Assembly: GCA_016196565.1 (NCBI GenBank)
Contig: JACPXK010000033.1
Location: forward strand, 14,947 to 78,946
DNA: 64,000 nucleotides
Direction of reading: 5' to 3'
Source of the DNA: Candidatus Omnitrophota bacterium
GTDB taxonomy: Bacteria > Omnitrophota > Omnitrophia > Omnitrophales > Aquincolibacteriaceae
The notes under the pieces were generated by a model. It was not told the DNA's origin. It ran no database searches and saw only the letters and a program-made list of their open reading frames with translations. The translations under genes and the position numbers were made by a program. Shown piece by piece: positions 7,050 through 15,340 of this stretch (positions are counted from its first letter, which is position 1; every line of letters begins with the position of its first letter).

Positions 7050-8466
7050 ATTTCATGGCTGCGTGATTGCCGGAACCCATTCGGGAGCCGGCAAAACCAC
7101 CTGGTCCCTGGCCTTAATGGCCCTTGCAAAAAGAAAGGGATTAACCGTTCAGCCTTTCAAAATCGGGCCTGATTATATTGACCCCGGTTTTCATCATGTG
7201 GTTTGCCATCCCCGCCGCAGCCGCAATTTGGATCTTTTTCTTCTTTCTGAAAATACCGTCAAACAAACCTTCTCGGATCATACGGCAGATGCTGACGTCG
7301 CTATCGTTGAAGGAGTGATGGGCCTTTATGACGGTAAAGGCGCAACGGGTGAGATCGGAAGTACGGCACAAATGGCCAAGCTTTTGAATCTTCCGGTTTT
7401 TTTGGTGATGGATGGTTCCGGCATGGCAACGAGTGCCGCGGCTTTGGTCCTTGGTTTTCAAAAATTCGATTCGGATTTAAAATTATCCGGTATTTTGATT
7501 AATCGCGTTGGCAGTGAAAGCCATTTTAACTGGCTTAAACGTGCGATTGAAGAAAAAACCGGTATTCCGTGCCTCGGCTATTTGCCTAAAGAAGAATCCC
7601 TGGCGATTGGAGAAAGGCATTTGGGGCTTGTGACGGCCGGGGAAGTTCAAGGAAAACTGGAAAAAACGGAAAGGGCTGCTTCTTTACTGGAAACGCGTTT
7701 TGATTGGAATCGTTTTTTGAAGATTTGTCATTGCGAGCCCGCAGGGCGAAGCAATCTCGCTTTAAAAGAGGGGTTGCTTCGTCGCCCCACCGGGGCTCCT
7801 CGCAATGACGATGCTTTAAGCGGTGGAGCAAGAATCGGCGTCGCGTATGACGAGGCGTTTTCCTTTTATTATGAAGACAATTTTGATCTCTTGAAAAAAG
7901 AAGGAGCTGAACTTATCTTTTTTTCCCCACTTAAAGATACAAGTCTTCCGGATGCCGATCTTTTGTATTTAGGGGGAGGTTTCCCGGAAATTCATGCCGA
8001 GACCCTTTCAAAAAATCATAGAATGCTGGAAGCATTACGGAATTTTTACCGCGAAGGCGGTTTTATTTACGCCGAATGCGGCGGCTTAATGCTTTTAGCC
8101 GAGGCCTTGATCAATTCCGAAGGCGAAGAATTTCAGATGGCAGGGCTCATTCCCGGCAAAGTGCGCATGACGGGCAAGCTGCAAAATTTCGGCTATCATG
8201 AGTTTCGAACCTTGGGTGAAAGTTTTATTTTCCCAAAAGGCATGGTACTCAGGTCCCATGAGTTTCATTATTCTTCCTGGGACGAAGAAGGAAAGGTCCC
8301 GGCGGTTTATGAGCTGGGCGAACGCCGCGAAGGATTTTTCGACGAAAGATTAATTGCGAGTTATCAGCATTTGCATTTTTGTTTTTCACCGGACATTGCC
8401 CGGAATATGGCTCAGGTCAAATCATGGAAAAAGAATTTCATCTCACATCCAACTCCGATCAATTAA
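7036..8466 (+). CDS. cobB: Cobyrinate a,c-diamide synthase, with repeat insert
   Basis: A 476-residue CbiA/CobB glutamine amidotransferase that amidates the a and c side chains of cobyrinate. The ATP loop is GTHSGAGKTT (13-22), followed by FKIGPDYIDPGFH. The class I amidotransferase domain has the nucleophile in YAECGGLMLL and a YLGGGFPEIHA motif. Residues about 231-258 are encoded by an 83-base inverted repeat beginning GTCATTGCGAG, inserted in frame in the linker between the two domains. Start at 7036 (a TTG at 7015 is rejected as lying inside cobT). Confidence 0.92.
   Translation: MSNPEFHGCVIAGTHSGAGKTTWSLALMALAKRKGLTVQPFKIGPDYIDPGFHHVVCHPRRSRNLDLFLLSENTVKQTFSDHTADADVAIVEGVMGLYDGKGATGEIGSTAQMAKLLNLPVFLVMDGSGMATSAAALVLGFQKFDSDLKLSGILINRVGSESHFNWLKRAIEEKTGIPCLGYLPKEESLAIGERHLGLVTAGEVQGKLEKTERAASLLETRFDWNRFLKICHCEPAGRSNLALKEGLLRRPTGAPRNDDALSGGARIGVAYDEAFSFYYEDNFDLLKKEGAELIFFSPLKDTSLPDADLLYLGGGFPEIHAETLSKNHRMLEALRNFYREGGFIYAECGGLMLLAEALINSEGEEFQMAGLIPGKVRMTGKLQNFGYHEFRTLGESFIFPKGMVLRSHEFHYSSWDEEGKVPAVYELGERREGFFDERLIASYQHLHFCFSPDIARNMAQVKSWKKNFISHPTPIN
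7727..7809. repeat. GTCATTGCGAG palindromic repeat inside cobB
   Basis: Outer arms GTCATTGCGAGCCC and GGGGCTCCTCGCAATGAC, with inner CGAAGCAATCTC and GGTTGCTTCGTCG arms, form a long inverted repeat of 83 bases. It keeps the cobB frame open. Related copies lie at 17682 and 60389. Confidence 0.85.
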
Positions 8467-8822
8467 AGCCCTTTCGCGAGCAACTCGAACTCGCCCTGCA
8501 TGAAATAGGGCTGTACGAAAAAGGGGCGGGAGAAGTGGTGTTAGCGATGGATGAGGCGCTGACCAATATTATCCGCCACGCTTATGACGGGAAATCCGGG
8601 AAGATCGATATTGTTTTGCGGGATTTTCAGGACCGGATTGAAATCGAGGTGCGGAATTTCGGAAAAAAATTTGACCCGTCCAAAATTCCGCCCCCTGAAC
8701 TACCGCCTAAAAAGCCGGGGGGGTTGGGGCTTTATCTGATCAAAAAATTGACGGACAAATCGGAATACAGCACTCCGGAAGAAGGAGAAAACCGCCTTCT
8801 TTTGACGAAGTATAAAAAATAA
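8424..8822 (+). CDS. RsbW-like anti-sigma/serine kinase ATPase
   Basis: A 132-residue GHKL-type ATPase of the RsbW/SpoIIAB family. The N-box is in MDEALTNIIRHAY, and the G1 and G2 boxes are fused in KPGGLGLYLIKKL. Such proteins bind and phosphorylate STAS-domain antagonists, and release a sigma factor or other partner when dephosphorylated antagonist binds. The next gene encodes such a STAS protein and a SpoIIE phosphatase lies five genes on. It overlaps cobB by 43 bases. No sigma factor gene is present in the window, so the final target is unknown. Confidence 0.85.
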   Translation: MEKEFHLTSNSDQLKPFREQLELALHEIGLYEKGAGEVVLAMDEALTNIIRHAYDGKSGKIDIVLRDFQDRIEIEVRNFGKKFDPSKIPPPELPPKKPGGLGLYLIKKLTDKSEYSTPEEGENRLLLTKYKK

Positions 8823-8855
8823 TGAAAATAAAAAATATCTCATGAAAGGTGCTCT

Positions 8856-9197
8856 ATGAAAATCAATCAAAGGCAAAAAGAAGACATTCACGTCATTGAA
8901 TTGGTGGGAGAGCTGGATTTCCACAATTCTCCGAAACTCCGCGAGGAGCTTTTGAAGTCGATCGAAAAGCAAACCAAAAAGATTCTCGTGAATTTGAAAA
9001 AAGTAAGCTATATCGACAGCTCCGGCCTTGCGACTTTTGTCGAGGCGCTTCAGAAAAGCAAAAAAAGCAATACGCGCCTGGTTCTTGCGGAACTCGAAAC
9101 GAGGGTGCGCAGTGTTTTCGAGATCGCGAAACTGGATGAGATTTTTCTTTTCGTTTCTTCCGAAGAAGAGGGAGTCACCCTTTTGGGGAGCAAATAA
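8856..9197 (+). CDS. STAS-domain protein (anti-anti-sigma or MlaB-like)
   Basis: A 113-residue single STAS domain. YIDSSGLATF includes S56 at the position phosphorylated in SpoIIAA. It follows the RsbW-like kinase gene by 33 bases, with a good AAAGGTG ribosome binding site, and precedes mlaE by 3 bases. Two readings are possible: the antagonist of the kinase in a partner switch, or the MlaB subunit of the lipid transporter, also a STAS protein. The retained serine favours the first. It may do both jobs. Confidence 0.82.
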   Translation: MKINQRQKEDIHVIELVGELDFHNSPKLREELLKSIEKQTKKILVNLKKVSYIDSSGLATFVEALQKSKKSNTRLVLAELETRVRSVFEIAKLDEIFLFVSSEEEGVTLLGSK

Positions 9198-9200
9198 AGC

Positions 9201-10001
9201 ATGCGCGATTTTTTCGGTAGAGTGGGCGAGACATTCTTTTTTCTGCTGGCGGGTGTGGGGAGGTTATTCGACCTTTTCGTTTCCGTCGTGCAAACTTTGG
9301 GACTTGGCTTAACCCAAAAAAAAGTTTTAAAACGCTCTCATATTTTCCATCAAATGGTTTTGATGGGATTTGATTCGCTGGGCATAGTGGCCCTGGTGGG
9401 GTCTTCCGTCGGAATGGTGCTTGCCCTTCAGGCAGCCTATCAATTGAAGCAATTCGGCGCGGTCATGTATACGGGAAGCCTTGTCAGCGTTTCCGTCACG
9501 CGGGAACTCGGGCCTCTGGTGGCGGCGATTGTTATTTCGGGACGCATCGGCGCACGTATGGCGGCCGAACTTGGAACCATGAAAGTTCAGGAAGAAGTGG
9601 ATGCCTTGATCACGATTGGCCTTAATCCCATTCGTCATTTGGTGGTTCCCCGCTGCCTGGCTTTGATAGTCATGCTTCCGTGTCTGACGATTATCACGGA
9701 TGTCGTGGGAATGCTCGGGGGATTTTTGATCGGAACTTTCAGTGTGGGAATTAATCCCTACGTTTATCTAGCCAAAAATTTTGATGCGATGGTGCTTAAA
9801 GATATTTACACGGGACTTGCGAAAAGCGGGGTGTTCGCCCTTTTGATTGCGCTTGTAAGCTGTCATCAAGGACTTTCTGTGGAGGGTGGGGCTGAAGGGG
9901 TGGGTAAGGCGACGACTCAGGCGGTTGTGATATCGATCGTGCTCATTATCGTCGTGGACTGTCTTGCCACGGCCATCTTTTATTACGCCCTTCCCGCTTA
10001 G
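9201..10001 (+). CDS. mlaE: MlaE-type lipid ABC transporter permease
   Basis: A 266-residue inner-membrane permease of the MlaE/YrbE family, moving phospholipids between inner and outer membrane. There are about five hydrophobic segments after an amphipathic start. Family marks are SVTRELGPLVAAIVISGRIGA (split as RELGPLVAA and GRIGARMAAELGTM) and QEEVDALITIGLNPIRHLVVPR in shortened form EEVDAL. The next gene, mlaF, is 52 bases away, and that gap carries a palindromic repeat. Confidence 0.92.
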   Translation: MRDFFGRVGETFFFLLAGVGRLFDLFVSVVQTLGLGLTQKKVLKRSHIFHQMVLMGFDSLGIVALVGSSVGMVLALQAAYQLKQFGAVMYTGSLVSVSVTRELGPLVAAIVISGRIGARMAAELGTMKVQEEVDALITIGLNPIRHLVVPRCLALIVMLPCLTIITDVVGMLGGFLIGTFSVGINPYVYLAKNFDAMVLKDIYTGLAKSGVFALLIALVSCHQGLSVEGGAEGVGKATTQAVVISIVLIIVVDCLATAIFYYALPA

Positions 10002-10005
10002 AAGT

Positions 10006-10043
10006 AAAAGAAGCCTGGCACCGAGGGGCCTGGCCCCTTTTGG
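10006..10043. repeat. AGCCTGGCACC...GGCCCC repeat between mlaE and mlaF
   Basis: AAAAGAAGCCTGGCACC followed by GAGGGGCCTGGCCCCTTTT, an imperfect inverted repeat of about 38 bases. It is the first of five copies of this family (also 14593, 15297, 17185 and, shortened, 51397). Confidence 0.85.
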
Positions 10044-10053
10044 GGTTTAAAAT

Positions 10054-10848
10054 ATGGAAAACATAATTGAAGTCAAAAATCTGGTGAAGCGATTCGGCGA
10101 CCGGACGGTGCTTGACGGCCTGAACATCGAAATTCCGGCCGAAAAAATCACCGTGATTATGGGAGGTTCCGGCTGCGGCAAAAGCACTTTGCTCCGGCAT
10201 TTGGTGGGGCTTTTAACGCCCAGTGAAGGGGAGGTCTGGATTGATGGGAAAAATATCGTTGGCATGGGAGAAAAAGAACTCAACGAGGTGCGTCATAAAT
10301 TCGGCATGCTTTTTCAAAGCGCCGCCCTTTTTAATTCCATGACCGTGGGAGAAAATGTCGCGCTTCCGTTGAGAGAACATACGGACCTTTCCGATGAAAT
10401 CGTGAATATTATTGTGAAAGTCAAATTAGAACTTGTCGGTTTGACGGGTTTTGAAAATTTTATGCCTTATCAAATTTCCGGAGGCATGAAAAAAAGAGTG
10501 GGGCTTGCGCGCGCCATCGCGCTTGATCCGAAAATTGTTTTTTATGATGAGCCGGGCGCCGGGCTTGACCCCATCACCACCAGCATGATTGATCAGCTTA
10601 TTCTCGATCTCAGCCGGAAATTGAAAATTACTTCCGTGGTTGTGACCCATGAAATGAAAAGCGCCTTCCGCATTGCGGATAAAATCATTCTCTTGCATAA
10701 AGGTAAAGTTCTGGAAGTCGGAACCAGCGAGTCCATTGCCAATTCCAAAGATTCTTACGTTCAACAATTCATCAAAGGGGAGCCGGAAGGGGCGATTCCT
10801 TTGAAACAAACCAGCGATGCCTATCTCAAAGGGCTGTTAGAAACTTAA
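10054..10848 (+). CDS. mlaF: MlaF-type lipid ABC transporter ATPase
   Basis: A 264-residue ABC ATPase powering the Mla permease. Walker A is GGSGCGKST, the signature is ISGGMKKRVGLARA (the SGGM form characteristic of MlaF), Walker B is VFYDEPGAGLDP and the switch histidine is in VVTHEMKSAF. Length matches the family. The ribosome binding site before 10054 is weak (GGGG at the edge of the repeat). mlaD follows after 17 bases with AAAAGGAG. Confidence 0.94.
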   Translation: MENIIEVKNLVKRFGDRTVLDGLNIEIPAEKITVIMGGSGCGKSTLLRHLVGLLTPSEGEVWIDGKNIVGMGEKELNEVRHKFGMLFQSAALFNSMTVGENVALPLREHTDLSDEIVNIIVKVKLELVGLTGFENFMPYQISGGMKKRVGLARAIALDPKIVFYDEPGAGLDPITTSMIDQLILDLSRKLKITSVVVTHEMKSAFRIADKIILLHKGKVLEVGTSESIANSKDSYVQQFIKGEPEGAIPLKQTSDAYLKGLLET

Positions 10849-10865
10849 GTCTAAAAGGAGAAATC

Positions 10866-11486
10866 ATGTCCTACTCATCCCAGGAAATCAAATCAGGTGC
10901 TTTGGTCACGGTGTCGTTAATTCTTTTAATCGGCCTTACTTTTATGGTGGGAAATTTTTCCAAAGGCCCGACCTCGGAGTATCACATACGCTTTGGTTAT
11001 ATCAGCGGTTTGAAAAAAGACGCCCCCGTCTTTTTTGCCGGCAATGAAGTCGGCAGGGTGAATAAAATCGAGGTTCAGCCGGATCAGGAAAAACAGGTAC
11101 TTGTCAGTGTCCTGGTGCCGGTGGAAACGGTTATCCGTGAAGATAGCGATGCCTTTATCGATACGTTGGGACTTATGGGAGAAAAATTCGTGGAGATTAC
11201 GCCCGGAACCCTGGATTCGCCGGCTTTGAAAACCGAAGCCATCCTTCAAGGCACCGATCCCGTTCCCATGTATCTTTTGATTCAAAAAGCCAACAAACTT
11301 GCCGATCGTATGGATGAGCTGACGACCAGCCTTAATCCCTTGACGGAACGAATCAACGGCCTCGTGAAGGGGCATGAAGAAGACATCGCCAAAATCATCA
11401 TCAATATGGAACAGACATCGGCCAATCTCAGAGACATGACTCATGATTTGAAGTTCCGGCCTTGGCGTCTTCTTCGCAAAGGGTAA
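10866..11486 (+). CDS. mlaD: MlaD/MCE-domain protein
   Basis: A 206-residue protein with one amino-terminal membrane anchor (about 13-31) and an MCE domain (about 37-118), containing ISGLKKDAPVFFAGNEVG-type residues (GLKKDAPV, AGNEVGRV) and GEKFVEITPG. MCE proteins form the periplasmic lipid ring over the permease. The C-terminal half is helical (QKANKLADRMDEL..). No mlaC gene follows. The coding end precedes the phosphatase gene by 11 bases. Confidence 0.9.
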   Translation: MSYSSQEIKSGALVTVSLILLIGLTFMVGNFSKGPTSEYHIRFGYISGLKKDAPVFFAGNEVGRVNKIEVQPDQEKQVLVSVLVPVETVIREDSDAFIDTLGLMGEKFVEITPGTLDSPALKTEAILQGTDPVPMYLLIQKANKLADRMDELTTSLNPLTERINGLVKGHEEDIAKIIINMEQTSANLRDMTHDLKFRPWRLLRKG

Positions 11487-11497
11487 TTCAGCTTTTA

Positions 11498-13384
11498 ATG
11501 CCGAAGTCCCTTAAAACTTCTCTTTACCGCCATTACGTTCTCGCGGTTAGTATCGCCCTCGCGATTTTTGTCTTTCACCAATTTCATTTCGTGGATTTCA
11601 ATGAGCTTGAAGCCTTGGATTTGCGGTTTCTCGTTCGCGGACCCAAACCCGCCTATCAGGACATTGTGGTGGTGGAAATGGACGAAACCAGCGTCGAAAA
11701 TCTCGGGGCCTGGCCTTGGCCGCGAAAAATCCACACTGAATTCTTGAATGAAATCGGGAAATACAAACCTCGCCTGGTAATTTATAACGTGCTTTTAACG
11801 CAGGAAAGTTCCGCGCGAGAGGAAGACAAGGAGCTTGCCACGGCGATCGAGAAAGCGGGAAATGTCATTCTTCCTTTCTATTATTATTCCGAAGAACCTT
11901 TTCAGGCTTTTTTCCCTATTCCGCTTTTGCAGGAATCCGCCCGGGCCACAGGATTTCTTAATCTTCCCATCGACCGTGACGGCAAAATCCGCCGCTCAAA
12001 ACTTTTTGTCAAATCAGAGGAAGCCGCTTATTACCCCGTCTCCGTGCTTGCGGCCTCTAATCAGGGGATGGATGAAGAAAATTTCCGGCACTGGCTTGAG
12101 CAAATTCCAATCGATCCTCTGAGTAGTTTCTGGATTCATTATCCCGGGCCTGCTTCATCGTTTCAAAGGGTGTCCTTTTCCCGCGTTGTAAAGGCTGCCG
12201 AACATGGTGAAGAATCTTTCATGCAAAGACTTTTCGAAAATCGCATTGTGCTCGTGGGAAAAACAACGGCGGGAGACTCCGATCTGCAAAAAATCCCGTT
12301 TTCTTCCGGGGAGCCGGAAATTTTTATCCAGGCCAGCGCTCTTCACACCCTTTTGAGCAAACAGTACCTTCGTTCCACGAACCGTTACCTGAATCTTTTG
12401 ATGCTTTTGTCCCTCGCTTTAGCCGCTTGCTGGAGCGCCAAAATGGCATCTCCCAATTTAGGAATTTTTTCTATTTTGGGACTTACGGGAGGGTACGCGG
12501 CCTTCAATTTCAGCGCCTTTTATTTTACCGGGTGGATTTTTCCTTTCTTTGTTCCTTTGATTACGATGGGCCTGATTTATATTCTCGTTCTTTTTGTCGA
12601 AGCCATCGAAATCCGCTTTCGCGGGGAATTAATGGATCAGGAACTCGGCACCGCCGCGCGCATTCAGGAAACTTTTTTGCCTCGTACGATGCCCGTCGTG
12701 GAAAATCTGGATATCGACGTGGAATACCGTTTTGCGCGGCAGGTAGGCGGGGATCTTTATGATTGGACGGATTTCGGCGACGGGAATTTCGGGATTTGTG
12801 TGGGCGATGTTTCCGGTAAAGGAGTCCCGGCCGCGATTTATATGGCGCGCGCCATCAGCGATTTCAGGCGTGAAAATAAATCCGATCTTGAACCCGGAGA
12901 GCTTTGCCGTTTGCTCAATGCCATTTTAACGCGCGACATGGCGCATAACACCGGCATGTTTTTGACTTTGATTTATGTTGTCACGAATACGAAGAAACGA
13001 AAACTTTGGGTGACGAACGCTGCCCATATGCCCATGATTTTTTACCGGCATCGTCTGCGCAAGGCCAGTATTTTATTGTCCGACACGGTTCCCGTCGGCA
13101 AACCGCTCGGCCTTTTTACGGACGCCGCTTATAAGACGGCTGAAATGCCTTTCGAACCGGGAGATTATTTTTTCTTGATCAGCGACGGCATTAAAGAAGC
13201 CCGCAACGAAAAAGGCCGGGAGTTTGGTCTTGAGCGTATCAGAAAGCTTATCGAAGATTGTGCCGGTATTCCTTGTGAGGAGTTGATGGATCACCTTTTT
13301 CAGGATTTGCATACTTTTCAAAAAGGGCTTCCTCTCCATGATGATTGCACGGCTGTCTGTGTCAGGTTCCGGTCGGGTTTTTGA
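11498..13384 (+). CDS. CHASE2-SpoIIE membrane PP2C phosphatase
   Basis: A 628-residue sensor phosphatase. One membrane segment (about 13-30) leads into an extracytoplasmic CHASE2 domain (LEALDLRFLVRGP, VVVEMDETSVENLGAWPWPR). Three membrane helices follow (about 297-375). A cytoplasmic PP2C/SpoIIE domain completes the protein, with RIQETFLPRTMP, GGDLYDW, GDVSGKGVPAA and ISDGIKEARN supplying the metal aspartates. It should dephosphorylate a STAS protein such as the one at 8856. Start at ATG 11498; an upstream TTG at 11462 would overlap mlaD and is less likely. Confidence 0.92.
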   Translation: MPKSLKTSLYRHYVLAVSIALAIFVFHQFHFVDFNELEALDLRFLVRGPKPAYQDIVVVEMDETSVENLGAWPWPRKIHTEFLNEIGKYKPRLVIYNVLLTQESSAREEDKELATAIEKAGNVILPFYYYSEEPFQAFFPIPLLQESARATGFLNLPIDRDGKIRRSKLFVKSEEAAYYPVSVLAASNQGMDEENFRHWLEQIPIDPLSSFWIHYPGPASSFQRVSFSRVVKAAEHGEESFMQRLFENRIVLVGKTTAGDSDLQKIPFSSGEPEIFIQASALHTLLSKQYLRSTNRYLNLLMLLSLALAACWSAKMASPNLGIFSILGLTGGYAAFNFSAFYFTGWIFPFFVPLITMGLIYILVLFVEAIEIRFRGELMDQELGTAARIQETFLPRTMPVVENLDIDVEYRFARQVGGDLYDWTDFGDGNFGICVGDVSGKGVPAAIYMARAISDFRRENKSDLEPGELCRLLNAILTRDMAHNTGMFLTLIYVVTNTKKRKLWVTNAAHMPMIFYRHRLRKASILLSDTVPVGKPLGLFTDAAYKTAEMPFEPGDYFFLISDGIKEARNEKGREFGLERIRKLIEDCAGIPCEELMDHLFQDLHTFQKGLPLHDDCTAVCVRFRSGF

Positions 13385-13387
13385 GCG

Positions 13388-13416
13388 TTTACAATCCTGC
13401 TCTCTTGTGCTAATTT
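13388..13416 (+). promoter_or_regulatory. Promoter of the second cobalamin block
   Basis: TTTACA (13388-13393), 17 bases, TAATTT (13411-13416), just after the phosphatase stop. No B12 riboswitch consensus is seen in the short leader. Confidence 0.5.
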
Positions 13417-13457
13417 TAACTCCCCCGAAACCCTAATAACGATAACAAAGGAGTCTT

Positions 13458-13796
13458 ATGCAACAACTCAATCTTCGTATTATTGTTATCGCAACACTAT
13501 TCGTTTTACTTATTTCTCCTTGGGCCATCGCCGGAGAAGGAACAACGGGGGATTATATGGGGCAAATCGGAACCAAATTTGGCCGGGGGTTGGTGAATGT
13601 GATCACCAGTCCTGCAGAAATTCCCTGTCGCATGGGTGATGACATGGAAGTCAAAGGAGCCGCGGGGTTTTTTACAGGATTTGGCAAAGGAATTTATTAT
13701 ATGCTTCGAAGAATTTTAAATGGGGTGACCGAAATTGGCACTTTCATGATTCCCGGCGAACGGGATATCCCTCCGGTTTGCCAAGATAAAATTTAA
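13458..13796 (+). CDS. Exosortase-associated small protein (TIGR04073-like)
   Basis: A 112-residue exported protein with a signal peptide (1-26, ending AIAG). The body has GTKFGRGLVNVITSPAEIP and a glycine-rich FFTGFGKGIYYMLRR segment. This pattern resembles the TIGR04073 family, small proteins often found in exosortase-carrying genomes; the molecular role is unknown. A clear AAAGGAG ribosome binding site precedes it. The TAA stop shares its last base with the next ATG. No exosortase is in the window. Confidence 0.6.
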   Translation: MQQLNLRIIVIATLFVLLISPWAIAGEGTTGDYMGQIGTKFGRGLVNVITSPAEIPCRMGDDMEVKGAAGFFTGFGKGIYYMLRRILNGVTEIGTFMIPGERDIPPVCQDKI

Positions 13797-14551
13797 TGCG
13801 TATTGTCTCTCTTAGCCCCTCATTCACCGAAACCCTTCAGGCCTTGGATTTGGAAAATAGTCTGGTGGGAATTACGGATTTTTGTCCTGATGAAAAATCT
13901 CCGGGGGCGGTACGGATTGGTTCCCCCAAAGCGCTTAAAATCTCCGAAATCCTAGCCCTCAATCCCGATTTTGTTTTGTCCGACAAAAAAGAAAATCGTT
14001 CGGCGGAAATTACCGAGATTCAAAAAAAATGCCGAGTTCTTTCTTACGAAGCCAAATCGATCGAAGCCGTGAAAGACAGTGTTTGGGCCTTGGGCCGCCA
14101 GTTCGGAAAAACGGAAGAAGCGGGCCGTATGATTGAAAATATCAAACGTGAATGCGAAATCTCCAAAAAGGCATTGGAAAGCCAGCCGCCGGTTCGGACT
14201 GTTGTGTTGCTTTGGCATCAGCCTTATGTCACGGTTAATTTTGATACTTATATTTCAAGGCTGGTCGAGTCGAGCGGGGGACTGAACGTTTTTCGCGAAG
14301 ACCCGGTACGCGAATTTCCCGTAGAGATCGAAGATATGCTCGACAAAGAACCGGAAATCCTTCTCTTGGCGGGGGATCCCTTTGCTTTTAAAAAGTATCA
14401 CATCAAAGGGTTTCGTAAGTACCGGATTTTTTCAAAAATCAGAATTGAACTTGTGAACGGAAAAATTTTTTCTAATTTCGGCCCAAGAACCGCCGAAGCC
14501 ATCGCCGGGTTAAGGGCCCTTCTTATTCCTTCTTATGTCACTCATCGCTGA
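13796..14551 (+). CDS. BtuF-like cobalamin-binding protein without signal peptide
   Basis: A 251-residue periplasmic-binding-protein fold of the BtuF/FecB helical-backbone class (RIVSLSPSFTETLQAL, ITDFCPDE, LNPDFVL). The family normally captures vitamin B12 or cobinamide outside the inner membrane. The sequence starts directly in the first strand, with no signal peptide, and no in-frame start lies upstream before the previous stop. No BtuC/BtuD genes are adjacent. It may therefore act in the cytoplasm. It overlaps cobS by 17 bases. Confidence 0.78.
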   Translation: MRIVSLSPSFTETLQALDLENSLVGITDFCPDEKSPGAVRIGSPKALKISEILALNPDFVLSDKKENRSAEITEIQKKCRVLSYEAKSIEAVKDSVWALGRQFGKTEEAGRMIENIKRECEISKKALESQPPVRTVVLLWHQPYVTVNFDTYISRLVESSGGLNVFREDPVREFPVEIEDMLDKEPEILLLAGDPFAFKKYHIKGFRKYRIFSKIRIELVNGKIFSNFGPRTAEAIAGLRALLIPSYVTHR

Positions 14552-15290
14552 TTTTTTCGAAGCCCTGCGTTTTCTGACGATTATTCCCATTCCCCAAAAG
14601 GGGCCAGGCCCCTCGGTGCCAGGCTCCTTTTCTTCTTCCTCATTGGCCCGTTCCATGTTTTTCTTCCCGCTTGCCGGGCTTCTCATCGGAGCCGTGACGC
14701 TCGGGATTTATTTTCTCTTTCAAAGCTATTTGCCGGCGAGCCTTACAATCCTGATTTTGCTCACGACCCCCATTTTTTTAAGCGGCGGGCTTCACCTGGA
14801 CGGTTTTGCCGATTTTGTGGATGGTTTCGGCGGCGGAAAAAATAAAGAAGACATTTTGCGCATTATGAAAGATTCCCATATTGGGACTTTTGGGGCCGCG
14901 GGAATCGTTCTTTTGCTTCTTGCTAAATATCAAATGCTTCTGGAACTTCCTTCAAAAGAAATGGTTTTCTTAATGGCCCTGGCATCTTCGCGTTGGGTTC
15001 AAGTGGTGTTGTGTTTTTTTCTTCCCCCGGCAAACCCTTCGCAAGGACTCGCCAAGGAAGTCGCGCAAAAGGTAGGGGTGCGGGAATTGACCGGAGCCAG
15101 TATTTTTTTATTTTTGATGACGGTTTGGCTTCAAGGGCTCGGACTTGTTTTATTCGTGGGGCTTGTTTTATTCTCCGCGTTGATCGGCTGGATTTTTTAT
15201 CAGCGTCTTGGAGGAATCACCGGAGATTTGATCGGAGCGGCCAGCGAAATGACGGAGCTAATGATTTATTTTTTGGCGGTTCTACTTTAA
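14535..15290 (+). CDS. cobS: Adenosylcobinamide-GDP ribazoletransferase
   Basis: A 251-residue integral membrane cobalamin synthase joining AdoCbi-GDP and alpha-ribazole. The active-site segment is LHLDGFADFVDGFGG, followed by MKDSHIGTFGAAG, with at least five membrane helices. Residues about 20-33 (KGPGPSVPGSF) are encoded by a palindromic repeat inserted in frame, in the loop before the first helix pair where homologues vary. A second copy of the repeat follows the gene. Confidence 0.92.
   Translation: MSLIADFFEALRFLTIIPIPQKGPGPSVPGSFSSSSLARSMFFFPLAGLLIGAVTLGIYFLFQSYLPASLTILILLTTPIFLSGGLHLDGFADFVDGFGGGKNKEDILRIMKDSHIGTFGAAGIVLLLLAKYQMLLELPSKEMVFLMALASSRWVQVVLCFFLPPANPSQGLAKEVAQKVGVRELTGASIFLFLMTVWLQGLGLVLFVGLVLFSALIGWIFYQRLGGITGDLIGAASEMTELMIYFLAVLL
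14593..14633. repeat. GGGGCCAGGCCCC-family repeat inside cobS
   Basis: AAAAGGGGCCAGGCCCC then TCGGTGCCAGGCTCCTTTT, the opposite orientation to the copies at 10006 and 15297. It keeps the cobS frame open. Confidence 0.85.
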
Positions 15291-15296
15291 GTAGAC

Positions 15297-15332
15297 GGAG
15301 CCTGGCACCGAGGTGCCTGGCCCCTTTTGGAG
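15297..15332. repeat. AGCCTGGCACC...GGCCCC repeat between cobS and cobD
   Basis: GGAGCCTGGCACCGAGG then TGCCTGGCCCCTTTTGG. It ends just before GGAGGATAGGAT, which serves as the cobD ribosome binding site. Confidence 0.85.
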
Positions 15333-15340
15333 GATAGGAT

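Noticed and set aside
13417..13457. B12 riboswitch before the cobalamin genes
   Set aside because: The leader is far too short and shows no GCCACTG or B12-box pattern; none is seen before cobC either.
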